Below are positions 35,572 through 44,992 of a stretch of DNA of 64,000 bases, one piece after another; position 1 is the first letter of the stretch; every line of letters starts with the position of its first letter. The position numbers were made by a program, and so were the translations under genes. The stretch is from contig NZ_QTUV01000006.1 in assembly GCF_003435815.1 (NCBI RefSeq), positions 62,001 through 126,000 on the forward strand, read 5' to 3'. This DNA comes from Dorea sp. AM10-31 (GTDB taxonomy: Bacteria > Bacillota > Clostridia > Lachnospirales > Lachnospiraceae). The notes below the pieces were generated by a model. It ran no database searches, was not told the origin of the DNA, and saw nothing but the letters and a program-made list of their open reading frames with translations.

Positions 35572-36867
35572 TTGATAGCCGCAACCATTCAATTTTTTGA
35601 TCTCTTTAGCGGAATCGGGGGATTCCGTGAAGGCTTAAGACGGGCAGGAAACTTTGTCTGTGTCGGACATTGCGAGGTGGATACTTATGCGGATAAGAAC
35701 TACCGATTGCTGTTTGACACAGAAGGGGAGTGGTATTGTAGTGATGCAAGAACAATTGAACCAGAACGAATGCCAGATTTTGATTTACTCTGTGCAGGAT
35801 TTCCTTGCCAGGCATTCTCTATCGCCGGAAAGCGAGAAGGATTTGCTGACGCAAGAGGAACTCTCTTTTTTGAAATTGCCCGGATTCTTGAAGCTAAAAG
35901 ACCATCGTATTTTATCCTTGAAAATGTTCCCGGTTTGTTATCGCATGACAAAGGCCGGACGTTTTGCACCATCCTCAGTACGCTTTCTGAACTGGGGTAT
36001 CATGTCGAATGGAAAGTGCTTAACAGCAAGGATTTCGGAGTCCCCCAAGCAAGAAAGCGGGTGTATATTGTCGGATATCTTGATTTCCGATGTGCCGGAA
36101 AAGTATTACCTGAACCAGAAACAAATGGAGCAGCTCTTGTTCAAATCCGGGCAGGAAGTCAGGGAAAAAGAGTCTACAGTCCAAAAGGATTAAGCTGTAC
36201 CCTGACATCACAAGCCGGAGGAATGGGTGGAAAGACAGGATTATATGATGTGGGTGTTCCAATTAAAGAAAATACAAAGCTCGGCTACAAACTTGCAAGA
36301 GAGGGTGACAGCATCGATTTAGGCTATGCGAATCTCAACAGCAGGAGAGGAAGAGTCGGACATCAGATAGCACACACCCTGACTACAGGTATCCAACAGG
36401 GAACACTTCATTTTGTAGATTTGTCTCCGCCACCACTGGTAACTGAAGAATGCAGAAGCCTTAATACCCGACAATGTGGAATCCATAAATACAAAGGAGA
36501 ATGTTCCGGCGTATTAAGTGAAGAAGGGGCAAGAGCAGTCCTTACACCAGCCAAAGAAAATGTCCGTCAGAACGGCAGACGCATGAAAGAACCAGAAGAA
36601 CCGATGTTTACAATTACTGCAACCGATCGTCATGGCATCTTGTATCACGGAAGAATAAGAAGATTAGTTCCAAGGGAATGTCTGCGACTGCAGGGGTATT
36701 ATGATTGGCAAATAAATAAAATCATAGACAGCACTTCTGATGCACAGCTTTATAAACAGGCTGGAAACGGAGTAACTGTCAATGTTATCGAGGCAATTGG
36801 CAGATTGTTACAAAAGGCAGACTCCGAACTCAACACACAGGAAGTGTCTGAGAAAGGAATCCATTAG
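35572..36867 (+). CDS. Orphan DNA cytosine-5 methyltransferase
   Basis: About 431 residues. The frame is open much further upstream, but that part overlaps the preceding gene and terminator. AAAAAGGAGG (35562-35571) puts the start at TTG 35572 or the next few codons, uncertain because the spacing is tight and no ATG exists. C5-methyltransferase motifs are complete: I FFDLFSGIGGFREGL, IV AGFPCQAFS (catalytic Cys79), VI ENVPGLL, VIII QARKRVYIVGY, and X YKQAGNGVTVNV. No restriction enzyme lies nearby, so it probably modifies the element to resist host restriction or marks its DNA. A second methyltransferase (46365) and a SAM synthetase (42846) sit on the same element. Confidence 0.92.
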   Translation: MIAATIQFFDLFSGIGGFREGLRRAGNFVCVGHCEVDTYADKNYRLLFDTEGEWYCSDARTIEPERMPDFDLLCAGFPCQAFSIAGKREGFADARGTLFFEIARILEAKRPSYFILENVPGLLSHDKGRTFCTILSTLSELGYHVEWKVLNSKDFGVPQARKRVYIVGYLDFRCAGKVLPEPETNGAALVQIRAGSQGKRVYSPKGLSCTLTSQAGGMGGKTGLYDVGVPIKENTKLGYKLAREGDSIDLGYANLNSRRGRVGHQIAHTLTTGIQQGTLHFVDLSPPPLVTEECRSLNTRQCGIHKYKGECSGVLSEEGARAVLTPAKENVRQNGRRMKEPEEPMFTITATDRHGILYHGRIRRLVPRECLRLQGYYDWQINKIIDSTSDAQLYKQAGNGVTVNVIEAIGRLLQKADSELNTQEVSEKGIH

Positions 36868-36869
36868 GC

Positions 36870-37826
36870 ATGATCGGTATAAAAGACCAATACTTTGGCA
36901 CAGAAATCGAGATGACAGGAATTACCAGACAACGTGCTGCAGAAGTTGTTGCTGAAATGTTTGGAACAGAAGCATATTATGACGGCACTACTTATGGAGT
37001 CTGGTCAGTGATAGATTTGGAAGGAAAAAAGTGGAAATTTATGTCTGATGGGAGCATTTATACACAACGAAAAGTATACGGTCGAATTGTAGACGCAGGT
37101 GGAGAATATTCAACAGAAATGGTATCTCCGAAATTATCCTATGATGAAATGGGTAAGTTACAGGAAGTAGTACGATGTCTGCGACAGCATGGCGGTTTTG
37201 TAAATGAGTCCTGTGGTCAGCATGTTCATGTAGATGCATCGAATCATACACCGCAGAGTCTGAAAAATGCACTGACAATTATGTATGCAAAGGAAGATAT
37301 TCTGTTCAAAGCACTGAAAGTGCAGGAGAGAAGAGCAAATAGTTATTGTCAGAGGGTGCGACCGGAGGTATTGGAGAAAATCCGAAAAATACCAAATAAA
37401 TCAATCACAATGGACCGAGTAAGAAATGTCTGGTATGGAGGCAGGGATGGAAGTCATACCCATTATGATCATACCCGTTATTATGCTCTGAATCTTCATG
37501 CTGTGTTTTCAAAAGGAACTTTGGAATGGCGCTGTTTTGAAAGCACACTTCATGCAGGAAAGGTAAGAGCAAATATTACTCTGGCATTAGCCATTTCCGC
37601 ACAGGCGATCAATCAGAGATCGACACAGATGAAAAAGACACTGATATCAGAAAATCCAGCATTTACATTTCGTACATTTTTATTGAGACTTGGGTTAATT
37701 GGAGACGAATATAAAAATGTCCGAAAACATTTGCTGGCAAATCTGGATGGTGATCTTGCGTGGAGATATGATAAAAGCACGTATGAGTGTTTGAAGAAAA
37801 ATCAAAGGACAGAAGGAGTCAGATAG
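36870..37826 (+). CDS. Amidoligase-family protein
   Basis: 318 residues from ATG 36870, two bases after the methyltransferase stop. FGTEIEMTGITRQRAAEVVA at the start, CGQHVHVDASNHTPQSLKNA (near 115-134), TRYYALNLHAVF and GTLEWRCFESTL are the conserved motifs of the amidoligase group, ATP-dependent carboxylate-amine ligases of the glutamine-synthetase-like superfamily. The genes for these enzymes often stand next to gamma-glutamylcyclotransferase-like genes, exactly as here (37839). Comparative-genomic proposals say they form or break amide bonds on peptides or proteins; the real substrate is unknown. Confidence 0.85.
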   Translation: MIGIKDQYFGTEIEMTGITRQRAAEVVAEMFGTEAYYDGTTYGVWSVIDLEGKKWKFMSDGSIYTQRKVYGRIVDAGGEYSTEMVSPKLSYDEMGKLQEVVRCLRQHGGFVNESCGQHVHVDASNHTPQSLKNALTIMYAKEDILFKALKVQERRANSYCQRVRPEVLEKIRKIPNKSITMDRVRNVWYGGRDGSHTHYDHTRYYALNLHAVFSKGTLEWRCFESTLHAGKVRANITLALAISAQAINQRSTQMKKTLISENPAFTFRTFLLRLGLIGDEYKNVRKHLLANLDGDLAWRYDKSTYECLKKNQRTEGVR

Positions 37827-37838
37827 AGGTGAGAAAAA

Positions 37839-38321
37839 ATGGAAGATAGATATTACTTCGCTTATGGCAGCAACATGAATCTGGAGCAGATGAAGTACAG
37901 GTGTCCGGCTGCGGAAGTTGTGGAAAATGTCCGGCTTGAAGATTATCGGCTGGCATTTCGAGGAAAGGCTCCGGGTAACGGAGTAGCAACGGTACTGCCG
38001 GAAAAGGGAAGCTGTGTCGAAGGAGTTTTATGGAAAATCACAGAAGCGTGTGAGAAGAGTCTGGATTTCTATGAAGGATTCCCAAGTTTTTATGGGAAAG
38101 AATCGATTCAGGTAAAAAATCAGGATGGAGTGGAGAAAGAGGTGTTTGTATATATGATGAACGCTCCGCACAAAGATGTTCCGGCAAGACCATCGAAGTT
38201 TTATCTGGATGGAATTCTGGAAGGATATAAGGATAACCAGATTCCAACAGATTCTGTCATGAAAGCGGTGAAGCGTACCAGACAGGAAGTGAAAAAAGAA
38301 AAAAATCGATATACAAGATAA
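37839..38321 (+). CDS. Gamma-glutamylcyclotransferase-like protein (AIG2/GGCT fold)
   Basis: 160 residues from ATG 37839, 12 bases after the amidoligase. YYFAYGSNMNLEQMKYRCP (5-23) is the substrate-cradle YGSNM motif; the catalytic Glu is probably in DFYEGFPSFYGKE (near 77-89). Such enzymes release 5-oxoproline from gamma-glutamyl amines, so this one could undo bonds made by the neighbouring amidoligase (inference). The C-terminus is basic and ends KKEKNRYTR. Confidence 0.88.
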   Translation: MEDRYYFAYGSNMNLEQMKYRCPAAEVVENVRLEDYRLAFRGKAPGNGVATVLPEKGSCVEGVLWKITEACEKSLDFYEGFPSFYGKESIQVKNQDGVEKEVFVYMMNAPHKDVPARPSKFYLDGILEGYKDNQIPTDSVMKAVKRTRQEVKKEKNRYTR

Positions 38322-38325
38322 AACG

Positions 38326-38357
38326 TACCGCAGAGGAAACATCTTCTGCGGTATTTA
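38326..38357 (+). terminator. Intrinsic terminator
   Basis: TACCGCAGA pairs exactly with TCTGCGGTA around an 11-base loop, followed by TTTAATT, between the cyclotransferase and adhesin genes. Confidence 0.75.
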
Positions 38358-38395
38358 ATTAAAAAAATCTATTTATAATTAGGAAGGAAAAGCAC

Positions 38396-41300
38396 ATGAA
38401 GGTTAGAAAATTAAAGACCAGAATAGCTGCTTTTGGACTGGCTGTCCTGATGGGCATCAGTACCTTGAGCAGTGTAAATGCGTTTGCGGTCGAACAGACA
38501 GGCTCGGAACAGCAGACGGAAGTACAGGCGGTAACAAGCCAGAAAGATACATCGGTTACAGCAGATGATATCACAAAAGCGGTTTCGGATGAAACATTTG
38601 CGGTGGAAACCTGTATGGAAGGAATCCATTATGATGCAGAAAAAGAAGATGTTACGCTTGTAAGTATCAAAGATGAGAATGGTGGAGAGTATCATTCTGA
38701 CAAAGCAGGAACATATATTGCCACTTATATGGTCGTTCCAAAAGATAAGAGTGACAGCTATACCATCACCCGGAAAGTGACTCTGACGGATACAGAAGGT
38801 CAGGCACATTCTGAAGAAAATGGTGGAGAGAAACAGAAGTCAGATACAGAATCTGAAGATGATTCGGATTCGCCTGTGCAGAACTACACAGATGTAGAAA
38901 TTGAAACATCCGAAGAAGATGCATCTGCACAGGCAGTCAAAGAACTGAAAGAGGACATCGAAGAGGGAAATGTGATGGTATTGTCTGCGGCTGAAAGAGC
39001 TACAAGCAGCGGTTCCACAGTTACATTGACAAAGGGGAGAACTATTTATTATCCAAGTTATATTGGAAATTATCTTACTTGCCTGTTTACAGTCAATGGG
39101 AAAATTGCATACTGCCTTCAGTCCCAGAAAGCATCCCCACCGAGTGGAAGTTATGTAGCACAGGTACTGGACAGCAATAAAAATCTACAGAAAGTCCTTT
39201 ATTATGGTTATGGCGGGGCAGGAGATCTGACAGGAAGTTATCTGTCTGGAAAAACGGAAGATGAAAAGTATGTGTATACACACATTGCAGCCAGCTACGC
39301 TTATGCAGGAGAAGCCGGATTTACAGGGTGTAATTATAATGACCTTGTAAATGCAGGGGTTATCGCATATATCAATTATCTGTTTGGACAGGAAGAACCG
39401 CCAAAAGGTGAACTGAGCCTTTCAAGCACAAAGCTGAATGCAGTACGGGATGGAAACATCCAGAAAACACCAAATATCACACTGTCTGGAGATCACAGAA
39501 ACTATGTGACATTGAGTGTACCGGAAAATGTGACAGCACATAATCTTTCCAAAGGAACAAGTGTTACAAATGGAAAAATCCAGATTTATGGTGGAGATAC
39601 ATTCTATCTGTCTGCGGATTTATTACTGACAGGCAGTTATGCTTCCGGCAACTTATATGGTTCTGTCGGAAAGACATGGAGAACACTGGTGCTGACAACC
39701 GGAAATTCCAAGCAGGATATCGGTGTATTTGAAAGTGAAACAGCAGCTCCGGTAAGTTTTAGTGTACAGTGGCTGAATATGACACGCATTGAACTTATGA
39801 AGAAAGATGTCAATACACAGAATCTACTGTCAGGAGCAGTTTATGGTATTTATACTGATAAGAAGTGTGAAAACCTGCTGATGACAATGTCAGCAACCGG
39901 AAGAGATGGAAAAGCAGTCAGCGATTATTTTGATTCTGCACTGAAAACTGTGTATGTAAAAGAGATCACTGCTCCGACAGGATATAAACTGAATACAGAA
40001 GTATATAAAGTAGATGTTGCAGCCGGAAAGACATTGAATGTAACAGCAACAGATGAGAGAGTCACCGGAAAAGTAAAAATCGCAAAGATCGATAAAGAAA
40101 CACTTGCATTTAAAGCGCAGGGGGACAGTGCTCTTCGTGGTGCGGTGTATGGTCTTTATGCCAAAGAGGACATCGTGCATCCGGATGGCACAACAGGAGT
40201 TCTGTATAAACAGGACAGCCTGATTGCACAGGGAGTCATCGGAGATGACGGAACACTGGAATTTTCAGAATTATACCTTGGAGAAATGTATCTAAAAGAA
40301 ATCACTCCACCGGAAGGATATACACTGGATACTACCAAATATGAGGTATCAGTAACTTATGAAGGTCAGGATGTTGCCGAAGTGACAAGAGACCTTACGG
40401 TAAAAGAGCAGGTAAAGAAACAGGCATTCCAGTTAATCAAAATCAGTGAAGATGGAGAGCAGACAGAAACGGACCTGGTTGCAGGAGCAAGATTTAAGGT
40501 ATATCTGATCAGCGACCTGACACAGGTGAAAAATGGGAAACTGAAACCGTCCAATGGAGAAAGCTATACAGCAAGTGATTTCAAGAATTATGACTTCAGC
40601 AAAGAGCAGGTTGCAGTTACTTATGAGAATGGAACCGCCGTACCAGTACCGGAACTGATCACTGATACCAAAGGATATGCAGTCAGCCCGGAACTGCCGT
40701 ATGGAAGTTATGTTGTAGTGGAAAGCACTACCCCGGAGAATCTGAAAACCATTGATCCATTTGTTGTAAATGTGGAAAATGACAGCAGAGAACCAATGCA
40801 GTGGAGAGTATTTGATGACCGTCCGTTTGAATTTTTGTTGAAAATCGTAAAGAAGGATGCACAGACTGGAAATACGGTTTTAAAGGCCGGAGCCTCTTAT
40901 AAGATTTACGATGTGACAAATAAGAAATATGTGGAACAGGTTGTTCAGTATCCGAAGAAAGAAAAGATCAGTGTATTCAAAACAAATGAGGAAGGATATC
41001 TGATCACACCGCAGGAACTGAAGTGCGCTACCTATCGAATCGAAGAAGTAAAAGCACCGGAAGGATTTGTAAGACAGGGAAGCGAAGAGTCCCTGTATGA
41101 TGGAACAACGATTATTTCACCATTAGAGCAGACTACAAAAGGAACATATAAAGAAAATCCACAGAATGGTATTGTAATTACAGTATCCTCAAACACTGCA
41201 CATCAGATTGATCCGGATACAGGAGCTGCGATTGTAGAAGTAGAACAGAAAAATGACGAACAGGTAGGAAGCCTGCTCCTGACGAAAAAGGGAGAACAGC

Positions 41301-42760
41301 TTACCGAAGTAACCGGAGATTCTGTTCTGGCAAAAGTAAAAGCACTGGTTTCTAAAGTAAGAAATACCGTATCTGGTAAAGAAGAAACAGGTATTTATAA
41401 AGGCTTTAAATATGAAGAAACCGGAGTAGAAGGTGCTGAATTCGAAGTATATGCCAAAGATACCATCTATTCACCGGACGGAGCAAAGGACGAAGAAGGA
41501 AATCCAGTTGTTCGTTATGAGAAAGATGATCTGGTAGCCAAACTGACTACAGATGAAAATGGAACAGCAGTTATCAACAATCTGCCACTGGGAACGTATT
41601 ATCTGAAAGAAGTTGTAGCAGGAGAGAATTTTGTCCTAAATACAGAACAGAAAGAATTTACCCTGACAGCAGAGGATGATACACAGGCAGTTGTTTATGA
41701 AGGCGTTACCTATAAAAATGAAAGACAGAAAGTTTTCGTATCAGTAGAAAAGAAAGATTCTGTCACAGGCGAAAAGCTGGAAGGTGTTATTTTTGGACTG
41801 TATGCTGCAGAAGATATTCTTTCTAATCAGGGAGAGGTTCTCGTAGAGAAAGATACCTTGCTGGAAAAGAAAGCAACGGATGCAAAGGGAACACTTACTT
41901 TCGACAGTGATCTTCCACATGGAAAATACTATGTCAAAGAGGAAGTCAGAAAAGCTGGATATCTTCCAAATGAGGAAGTATGGAATGTAGATGCAACTTA
42001 CGAAAATCAGAATCTTGCAAAGATTGAACTGAACAAAGAAGTTGAGAATCAGCCGACAGAAACACGCATTACAAAAACAGATGCAACTACCGGAAATGAG
42101 CTGGAAGGAGCCAAACTGCAGGTCATTGATAAAGACGGAAATGTTGTGGAAGAATGGGTAAGCAGTAAGGAAGAACATGTCATTTACGGACTGCCGGAAG
42201 GAAGTTATACCTTACATGAGGAACTGGCTCCTTATGAAGATGGCTATGTGTCTGCCAGCGATGTGATGTTTGAAGTCAAAGAAGATGGCAGTGTGACAAA
42301 GGTTGAGATGAAAGATGAATATTCCAAAGTGGAAATTTCAAAAACAGACCTTACAACCGGAAAAGAACTGGAAGGGGCAAAGCTTCAGATTATCCGCAAA
42401 GACGGAACTGTTCTGGAAGAGTGGATTACAGATGGAAAACCACATTCCGTTGAAAAACTCCCAGTCAATGAAGAACTTACTCTGCGTGAGATCACAGCAC
42501 CGGATGGTTACGAGATTGCGGAAGATGTCACATTTACATTGAAAGATACAATGGAAGTCCAGAAAGTAGAAATGAAAGATGCCAGAACACCGGAGAAAAC
42601 AACAGAAAAAACAAATGCACCAAAAACAGGTGATAACCAGAAAATATGGGCGTTTGTTCTGCTTGCACTGGCATCTGCTGGAACAGCTACAGGAGTGACT
42701 GTATACCGCAGAAAGAAGTCAAAAATGACAGACAACAAAAAAGAAACAGAAGAAAAATAA
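38396..42760 (+). CDS. LPXTG-type adhesin with thioester-like domain and Cna_B/SpaA repeats
   Basis: 1454 residues, ATG 38396 with AGGAAGG upstream. Signal peptide ~1-31 (AAFGLAVLMGISTLSSVNAF). Residues ~215-330 resemble a thioester domain (GKIAYCLQSQKASP, Cys240), but the expected Gln of the TQxA-like motif appears as His296 (YTHIAASYAYAG). About eight prealbumin-like domains follow, starting near ELMKKDVNTQNLLSGAVYGI, VKIAKIDKETL, FQLIKISEDG, LLKIVKKDAQTG, LLLTKKGEQ, VSVEKKDSVTGEKLEG, RITKTDATTGNELEGAKLQV and VEISKTDLTTGKELEGAKLQ; several have the Lys/Glu pattern of isopeptide bonds. The end is NAPKTGD, a membrane helix and a basic tail, so it is sortase-anchored. It likely helps donor-recipient or host contact. 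Confidence 0.9.
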   Translation: MKVRKLKTRIAAFGLAVLMGISTLSSVNAFAVEQTGSEQQTEVQAVTSQKDTSVTADDITKAVSDETFAVETCMEGIHYDAEKEDVTLVSIKDENGGEYHSDKAGTYIATYMVVPKDKSDSYTITRKVTLTDTEGQAHSEENGGEKQKSDTESEDDSDSPVQNYTDVEIETSEEDASAQAVKELKEDIEEGNVMVLSAAERATSSGSTVTLTKGRTIYYPSYIGNYLTCLFTVNGKIAYCLQSQKASPPSGSYVAQVLDSNKNLQKVLYYGYGGAGDLTGSYLSGKTEDEKYVYTHIAASYAYAGEAGFTGCNYNDLVNAGVIAYINYLFGQEEPPKGELSLSSTKLNAVRDGNIQKTPNITLSGDHRNYVTLSVPENVTAHNLSKGTSVTNGKIQIYGGDTFYLSADLLLTGSYASGNLYGSVGKTWRTLVLTTGNSKQDIGVFESETAAPVSFSVQWLNMTRIELMKKDVNTQNLLSGAVYGIYTDKKCENLLMTMSATGRDGKAVSDYFDSALKTVYVKEITAPTGYKLNTEVYKVDVAAGKTLNVTATDERVTGKVKIAKIDKETLAFKAQGDSALRGAVYGLYAKEDIVHPDGTTGVLYKQDSLIAQGVIGDDGTLEFSELYLGEMYLKEITPPEGYTLDTTKYEVSVTYEGQDVAEVTRDLTVKEQVKKQAFQLIKISEDGEQTETDLVAGARFKVYLISDLTQVKNGKLKPSNGESYTASDFKNYDFSKEQVAVTYENGTAVPVPELITDTKGYAVSPELPYGSYVVVESTTPENLKTIDPFVVNVENDSREPMQWRVFDDRPFEFLLKIVKKDAQTGNTVLKAGASYKIYDVTNKKYVEQVVQYPKKEKISVFKTNEEGYLITPQELKCATYRIEEVKAPEGFVRQGSEESLYDGTTIISPLEQTTKGTYKENPQNGIVITVSSNTAHQIDPDTGAAIVEVEQKNDEQVGSLLLTKKGEQLTEVTGDSVLAKVKALVSKVRNTVSGKEETGIYKGFKYEETGVEGAEFEVYAKDTIYSPDGAKDEEGNPVVRYEKDDLVAKLTTDENGTAVINNLPLGTYYLKEVVAGENFVLNTEQKEFTLTAEDDTQAVVYEGVTYKNERQKVFVSVEKKDSVTGEKLEGVIFGLYAAEDILSNQGEVLVEKDTLLEKKATDAKGTLTFDSDLPHGKYYVKEEVRKAGYLPNEEVWNVDATYENQNLAKIELNKEVENQPTETRITKTDATTGNELEGAKLQVIDKDGNVVEEWVSSKEEHVIYGLPEGSYTLHEELAPYEDGYVSASDVMFEVKEDGSVTKVEMKDEYSKVEISKTDLTTGKELEGAKLQIIRKDGTVLEEWITDGKPHSVEKLPVNEELTLREITAPDGYEIAEDVTFTLKDTMEVQKVEMKDARTPEKTTEKTNAPKTGDNQKIWAFVLLALASAGTATGVTVYRRKKSKMTDNKKETEEK

Positions 42761-42787
42761 AATAAAAATTACAGGATAAACCAATCT

Positions 42788-42828
42788 GACAGGGCAGGAG
42801 ATGTGCATAAAGCAGCTTCTGCCCTGTC
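42788..42828 (+). other. Stable hairpin between adhesin and metK
   Basis: GACAGGGCAG (42788-42797) pairs exactly with CTGCCCTGTC (42819-42828) around a 21-base loop. No T-run follows, so a processing site or attenuator is more likely than a terminator. It lacks the core of known SAM riboswitches. Confidence 0.55.
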
Positions 42829-42845
42829 TGTATATAAGGAGAAGA

Positions 42846-44009
42846 ATGATGAGACGTTTTTATACAGCAGAATCAGTAACAGAAGGACACCCAGACAAAG
42901 TATGCGATCAGATAGCAGATGCAATCTTAGATGAATGTCTGCGTTACGATCCATCTTCGAGAGTGGCGTGTGAAGTCCTTGCTACAAGAGGAAATGTGTT
43001 TGTAGCAGGAGAAATCACCAGCGGATATGAACCACCAGTGTTTGATGTGATCCGAAAAGTTTTAGAAGAGTGTGGGTATTGTACAGATGGGATAGAAATG
43101 GATACGTTTGTACACCAGCAGAGTCCAGATATTGCGAAAGCAGTGAGTGTGTCGAAAGAATTTCGGGATAATATTGGTGCAAAGATAAGAGACAGAAGCA
43201 GGGGAGCTGGAGATCAGGGTGTTATGGTCGGATATGCGTGCGATGAGACTCCGCAGCTTATGCCAATGCCGACTGTTCTGGCACACCGGATCACACGTGA
43301 ACTTTCGGCTTGCAGAAGAAGCGGATATATCAAAGATATCTTTTCTGATGGAAAAGCACAGGTAACCGTAGAATATGAAGATGGAAAACCAGTGAGACTG
43401 GAAAGTGTTGTTGTTTCCTGCCAGCATGGTGCAGAAAAGAGCCTGAAGAAGTTAGATGCCGAGATTAGAGAGAAAGTGCTTCGCTCAGCACTCAGATTAC
43501 TGCCGCCGGATGAGGATACGAAGATTCTGATTAATCCGTCAGGAAAATTTGTGTGTGGAGGGTTTGATGCAGATACCGGACTGACGGGGAGAAAGCTGAT
43601 GGTGGATACTTATGGCAGTATGATTCCGCATGGCGGCGGTGCATTTTCGGGAAAGGACTGTTCGAAAGTAGACCGTTCGGCGGCTTATATGGCAAGGTAT
43701 ATCGCCAAAAATATAGTAGCTGCTGAGTTTGCAAGCAAGTGTCAGGTGTCTCTGGCTTATGCAATCGGAGTAGCAGAACCGGTTATGATTGAGGTAGATA
43801 CCTTTGGTACAGGAAAAGTGTGTGCAGATGATTGTCTGGCGGCAGCAATCCCACTGGTGTTTGGAGTGACACCCGTTCAGATCATGGAATCCCTTCGATT
43901 GAATCGTCCGATTTTCCGGCAGACGGCAGTTTTTGGTCATTTTGGAAGAAAGGAGTTTCCTTGGGAGCGGACAGATAAGGTACTGGCTCTTCAGGATACG
44001 ATTCTGTAA
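42846..44009 (+). CDS. metK: S-adenosylmethionine synthetase on the conjugative element
   Basis: 387 residues from ATG 42846 (AAGGAG about 4-9 bases upstream; the open frame begins earlier but without a site). Signature motifs: TAESVTEGHPDKVCDQIADA (ATP/metal), VFVAGEITS, DQGVMVGYACDE, LINPSGKFVCGGFDADTGLT, and GGGAFSGKDCSKVDRSAAYM. It makes SAM from Met and ATP. The mid-protein loop and C-terminus are divergent, as expected for an accessory copy. It sits between an adhesin gene and a Toprim-protein gene, on an element with two DNA methyltransferases, so it probably supplies their cofactor in a new host. Its stop overlaps the next start (TAATG). Confidence 0.93.
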   Translation: MMRRFYTAESVTEGHPDKVCDQIADAILDECLRYDPSSRVACEVLATRGNVFVAGEITSGYEPPVFDVIRKVLEECGYCTDGIEMDTFVHQQSPDIAKAVSVSKEFRDNIGAKIRDRSRGAGDQGVMVGYACDETPQLMPMPTVLAHRITRELSACRRSGYIKDIFSDGKAQVTVEYEDGKPVRLESVVVSCQHGAEKSLKKLDAEIREKVLRSALRLLPPDEDTKILINPSGKFVCGGFDADTGLTGRKLMVDTYGSMIPHGGGAFSGKDCSKVDRSAAYMARYIAKNIVAAEFASKCQVSLAYAIGVAEPVMIEVDTFGTGKVCADDCLAAAIPLVFGVTPVQIMESLRLNRPIFRQTAVFGHFGRKEFPWERTDKVLALQDTIL

Positions 44010-44986
44010 TGCCTTGGGTAACAGAAGAAGAGATTCAGGCAGCAAAAAATATGACTGCGTATGAGTATTTGCGAACACATCAGGCACAGAGACTGCAAAA
44101 GACAAGAACCAGAAATGAATGGCAGTTGACGGACCATGACAGTTTTAAAATCAATGAATTGTCGAGTAAATGGCATTGGAAATCCAGAGATATCGGGGGA
44201 GTGTCTGCACTGCGGTTCCTGATTGAAGTGGATGGAATGAAATTTACAGATGCTGTAAAACTGCTGTGCGAAGAGAGTCCGTCTTTTATTCCGACACAGT
44301 CTGCCGAAAAGGAAAAACCACTATTTAAACTGCCGGAGAGATATTGTAATTGCAGACGAATCAGGGCTTATTTAAACCACAGAGGAATCAGCGATGAAGT
44401 GATCACATATTGTATTTCACATGAAATCCTTTATGAAAGTGTCCCGTACCATAACGCAGTTTTTGTTGGGAAAGATGAATCCAGAAAAGCAAGATATGCA
44501 TTCCTGCGAGGAATCTATGAAAAAAACGGGAAGGGATTCAAGATGGAGCAGACCGGGAGTGAAAAAAAGTACAGCTTTTGCATTCCACCTGAAAGAGAAA
44601 CAAAGCGAGTTGCCGTATATGAAGCGTGTATTGATGCATTGGCACACATGACACTGGAAGAAGGAAAGAGGGATAAATATCGTCTTTCCCTTGGGGGAAT
44701 CGCTGCTCCGAAAGAAAACGCACTGATACAGAGTGAACGTTTTAAAAAGCCGCCGGACGCACTGGAAGAGTTTCTGAAGAACCATCCGGAAATCAAAGAA
44801 ATTGAAATATGCACCGATAATGACTTTGCCGGGAGATGGGCGAAAGAACAGATGAAAAAACATTACGAGGGAACGTATCAGATTATCTGCAATCTGCCGG
44901 AAAAAGAAGGGGAAGATTATGCAGACCTTGCGAAAGAAAAAAAGCAGGCAAATAAATGCAGGGACAGACCATTGGAAAGAAGGTGA
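44009..44986 (+). CDS. DUF3991/Toprim-domain protein
   Basis: 325 residues, ATG overlapping the metK stop. The N-terminal part (TAYEYLRTHQAQRLQKTRTR, then FKINELSSKWHWKSRDIGG) resembles a primase-type zinc-ribbon-less DNA-binding module followed by DUF3991 (YLNHRGISDEVITYCISHEI). The C-terminal Toprim fold carries AVYEACIDALAHM (first acidic site) and EIEICTDNDFAGRWAKEQMK (the DxD pair). Such proteins are common on Tn1549-like elements and may act in element replication or strand processing. The Toprim acids are kept. The basic end is CRDRPLERR. Confidence 0.85.
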   Translation: MPWVTEEEIQAAKNMTAYEYLRTHQAQRLQKTRTRNEWQLTDHDSFKINELSSKWHWKSRDIGGVSALRFLIEVDGMKFTDAVKLLCEESPSFIPTQSAEKEKPLFKLPERYCNCRRIRAYLNHRGISDEVITYCISHEILYESVPYHNAVFVGKDESRKARYAFLRGIYEKNGKGFKMEQTGSEKKYSFCIPPERETKRVAVYEACIDALAHMTLEEGKRDKYRLSLGGIAAPKENALIQSERFKKPPDALEEFLKNHPEIKEIEICTDNDFAGRWAKEQMKKHYEGTYQIICNLPEKEGEDYADLAKEKKQANKCRDRPLERR

Positions 44987-44992
44987 TAGAGA

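Noticed and set aside
34829..35588. Several long minus-strand frames full of Phe/Leu/Ser repeats
   Set aside because: They are antisense to the SEPEEE repeat tail, with no ribosome-binding site; their length comes from the repeat composition.
42761..42845. SAM riboswitch ahead of metK
   Set aside because: Only one simple hairpin is present; the multi-helix junction and kink-turn of SAM-I are absent and there is no room for them.
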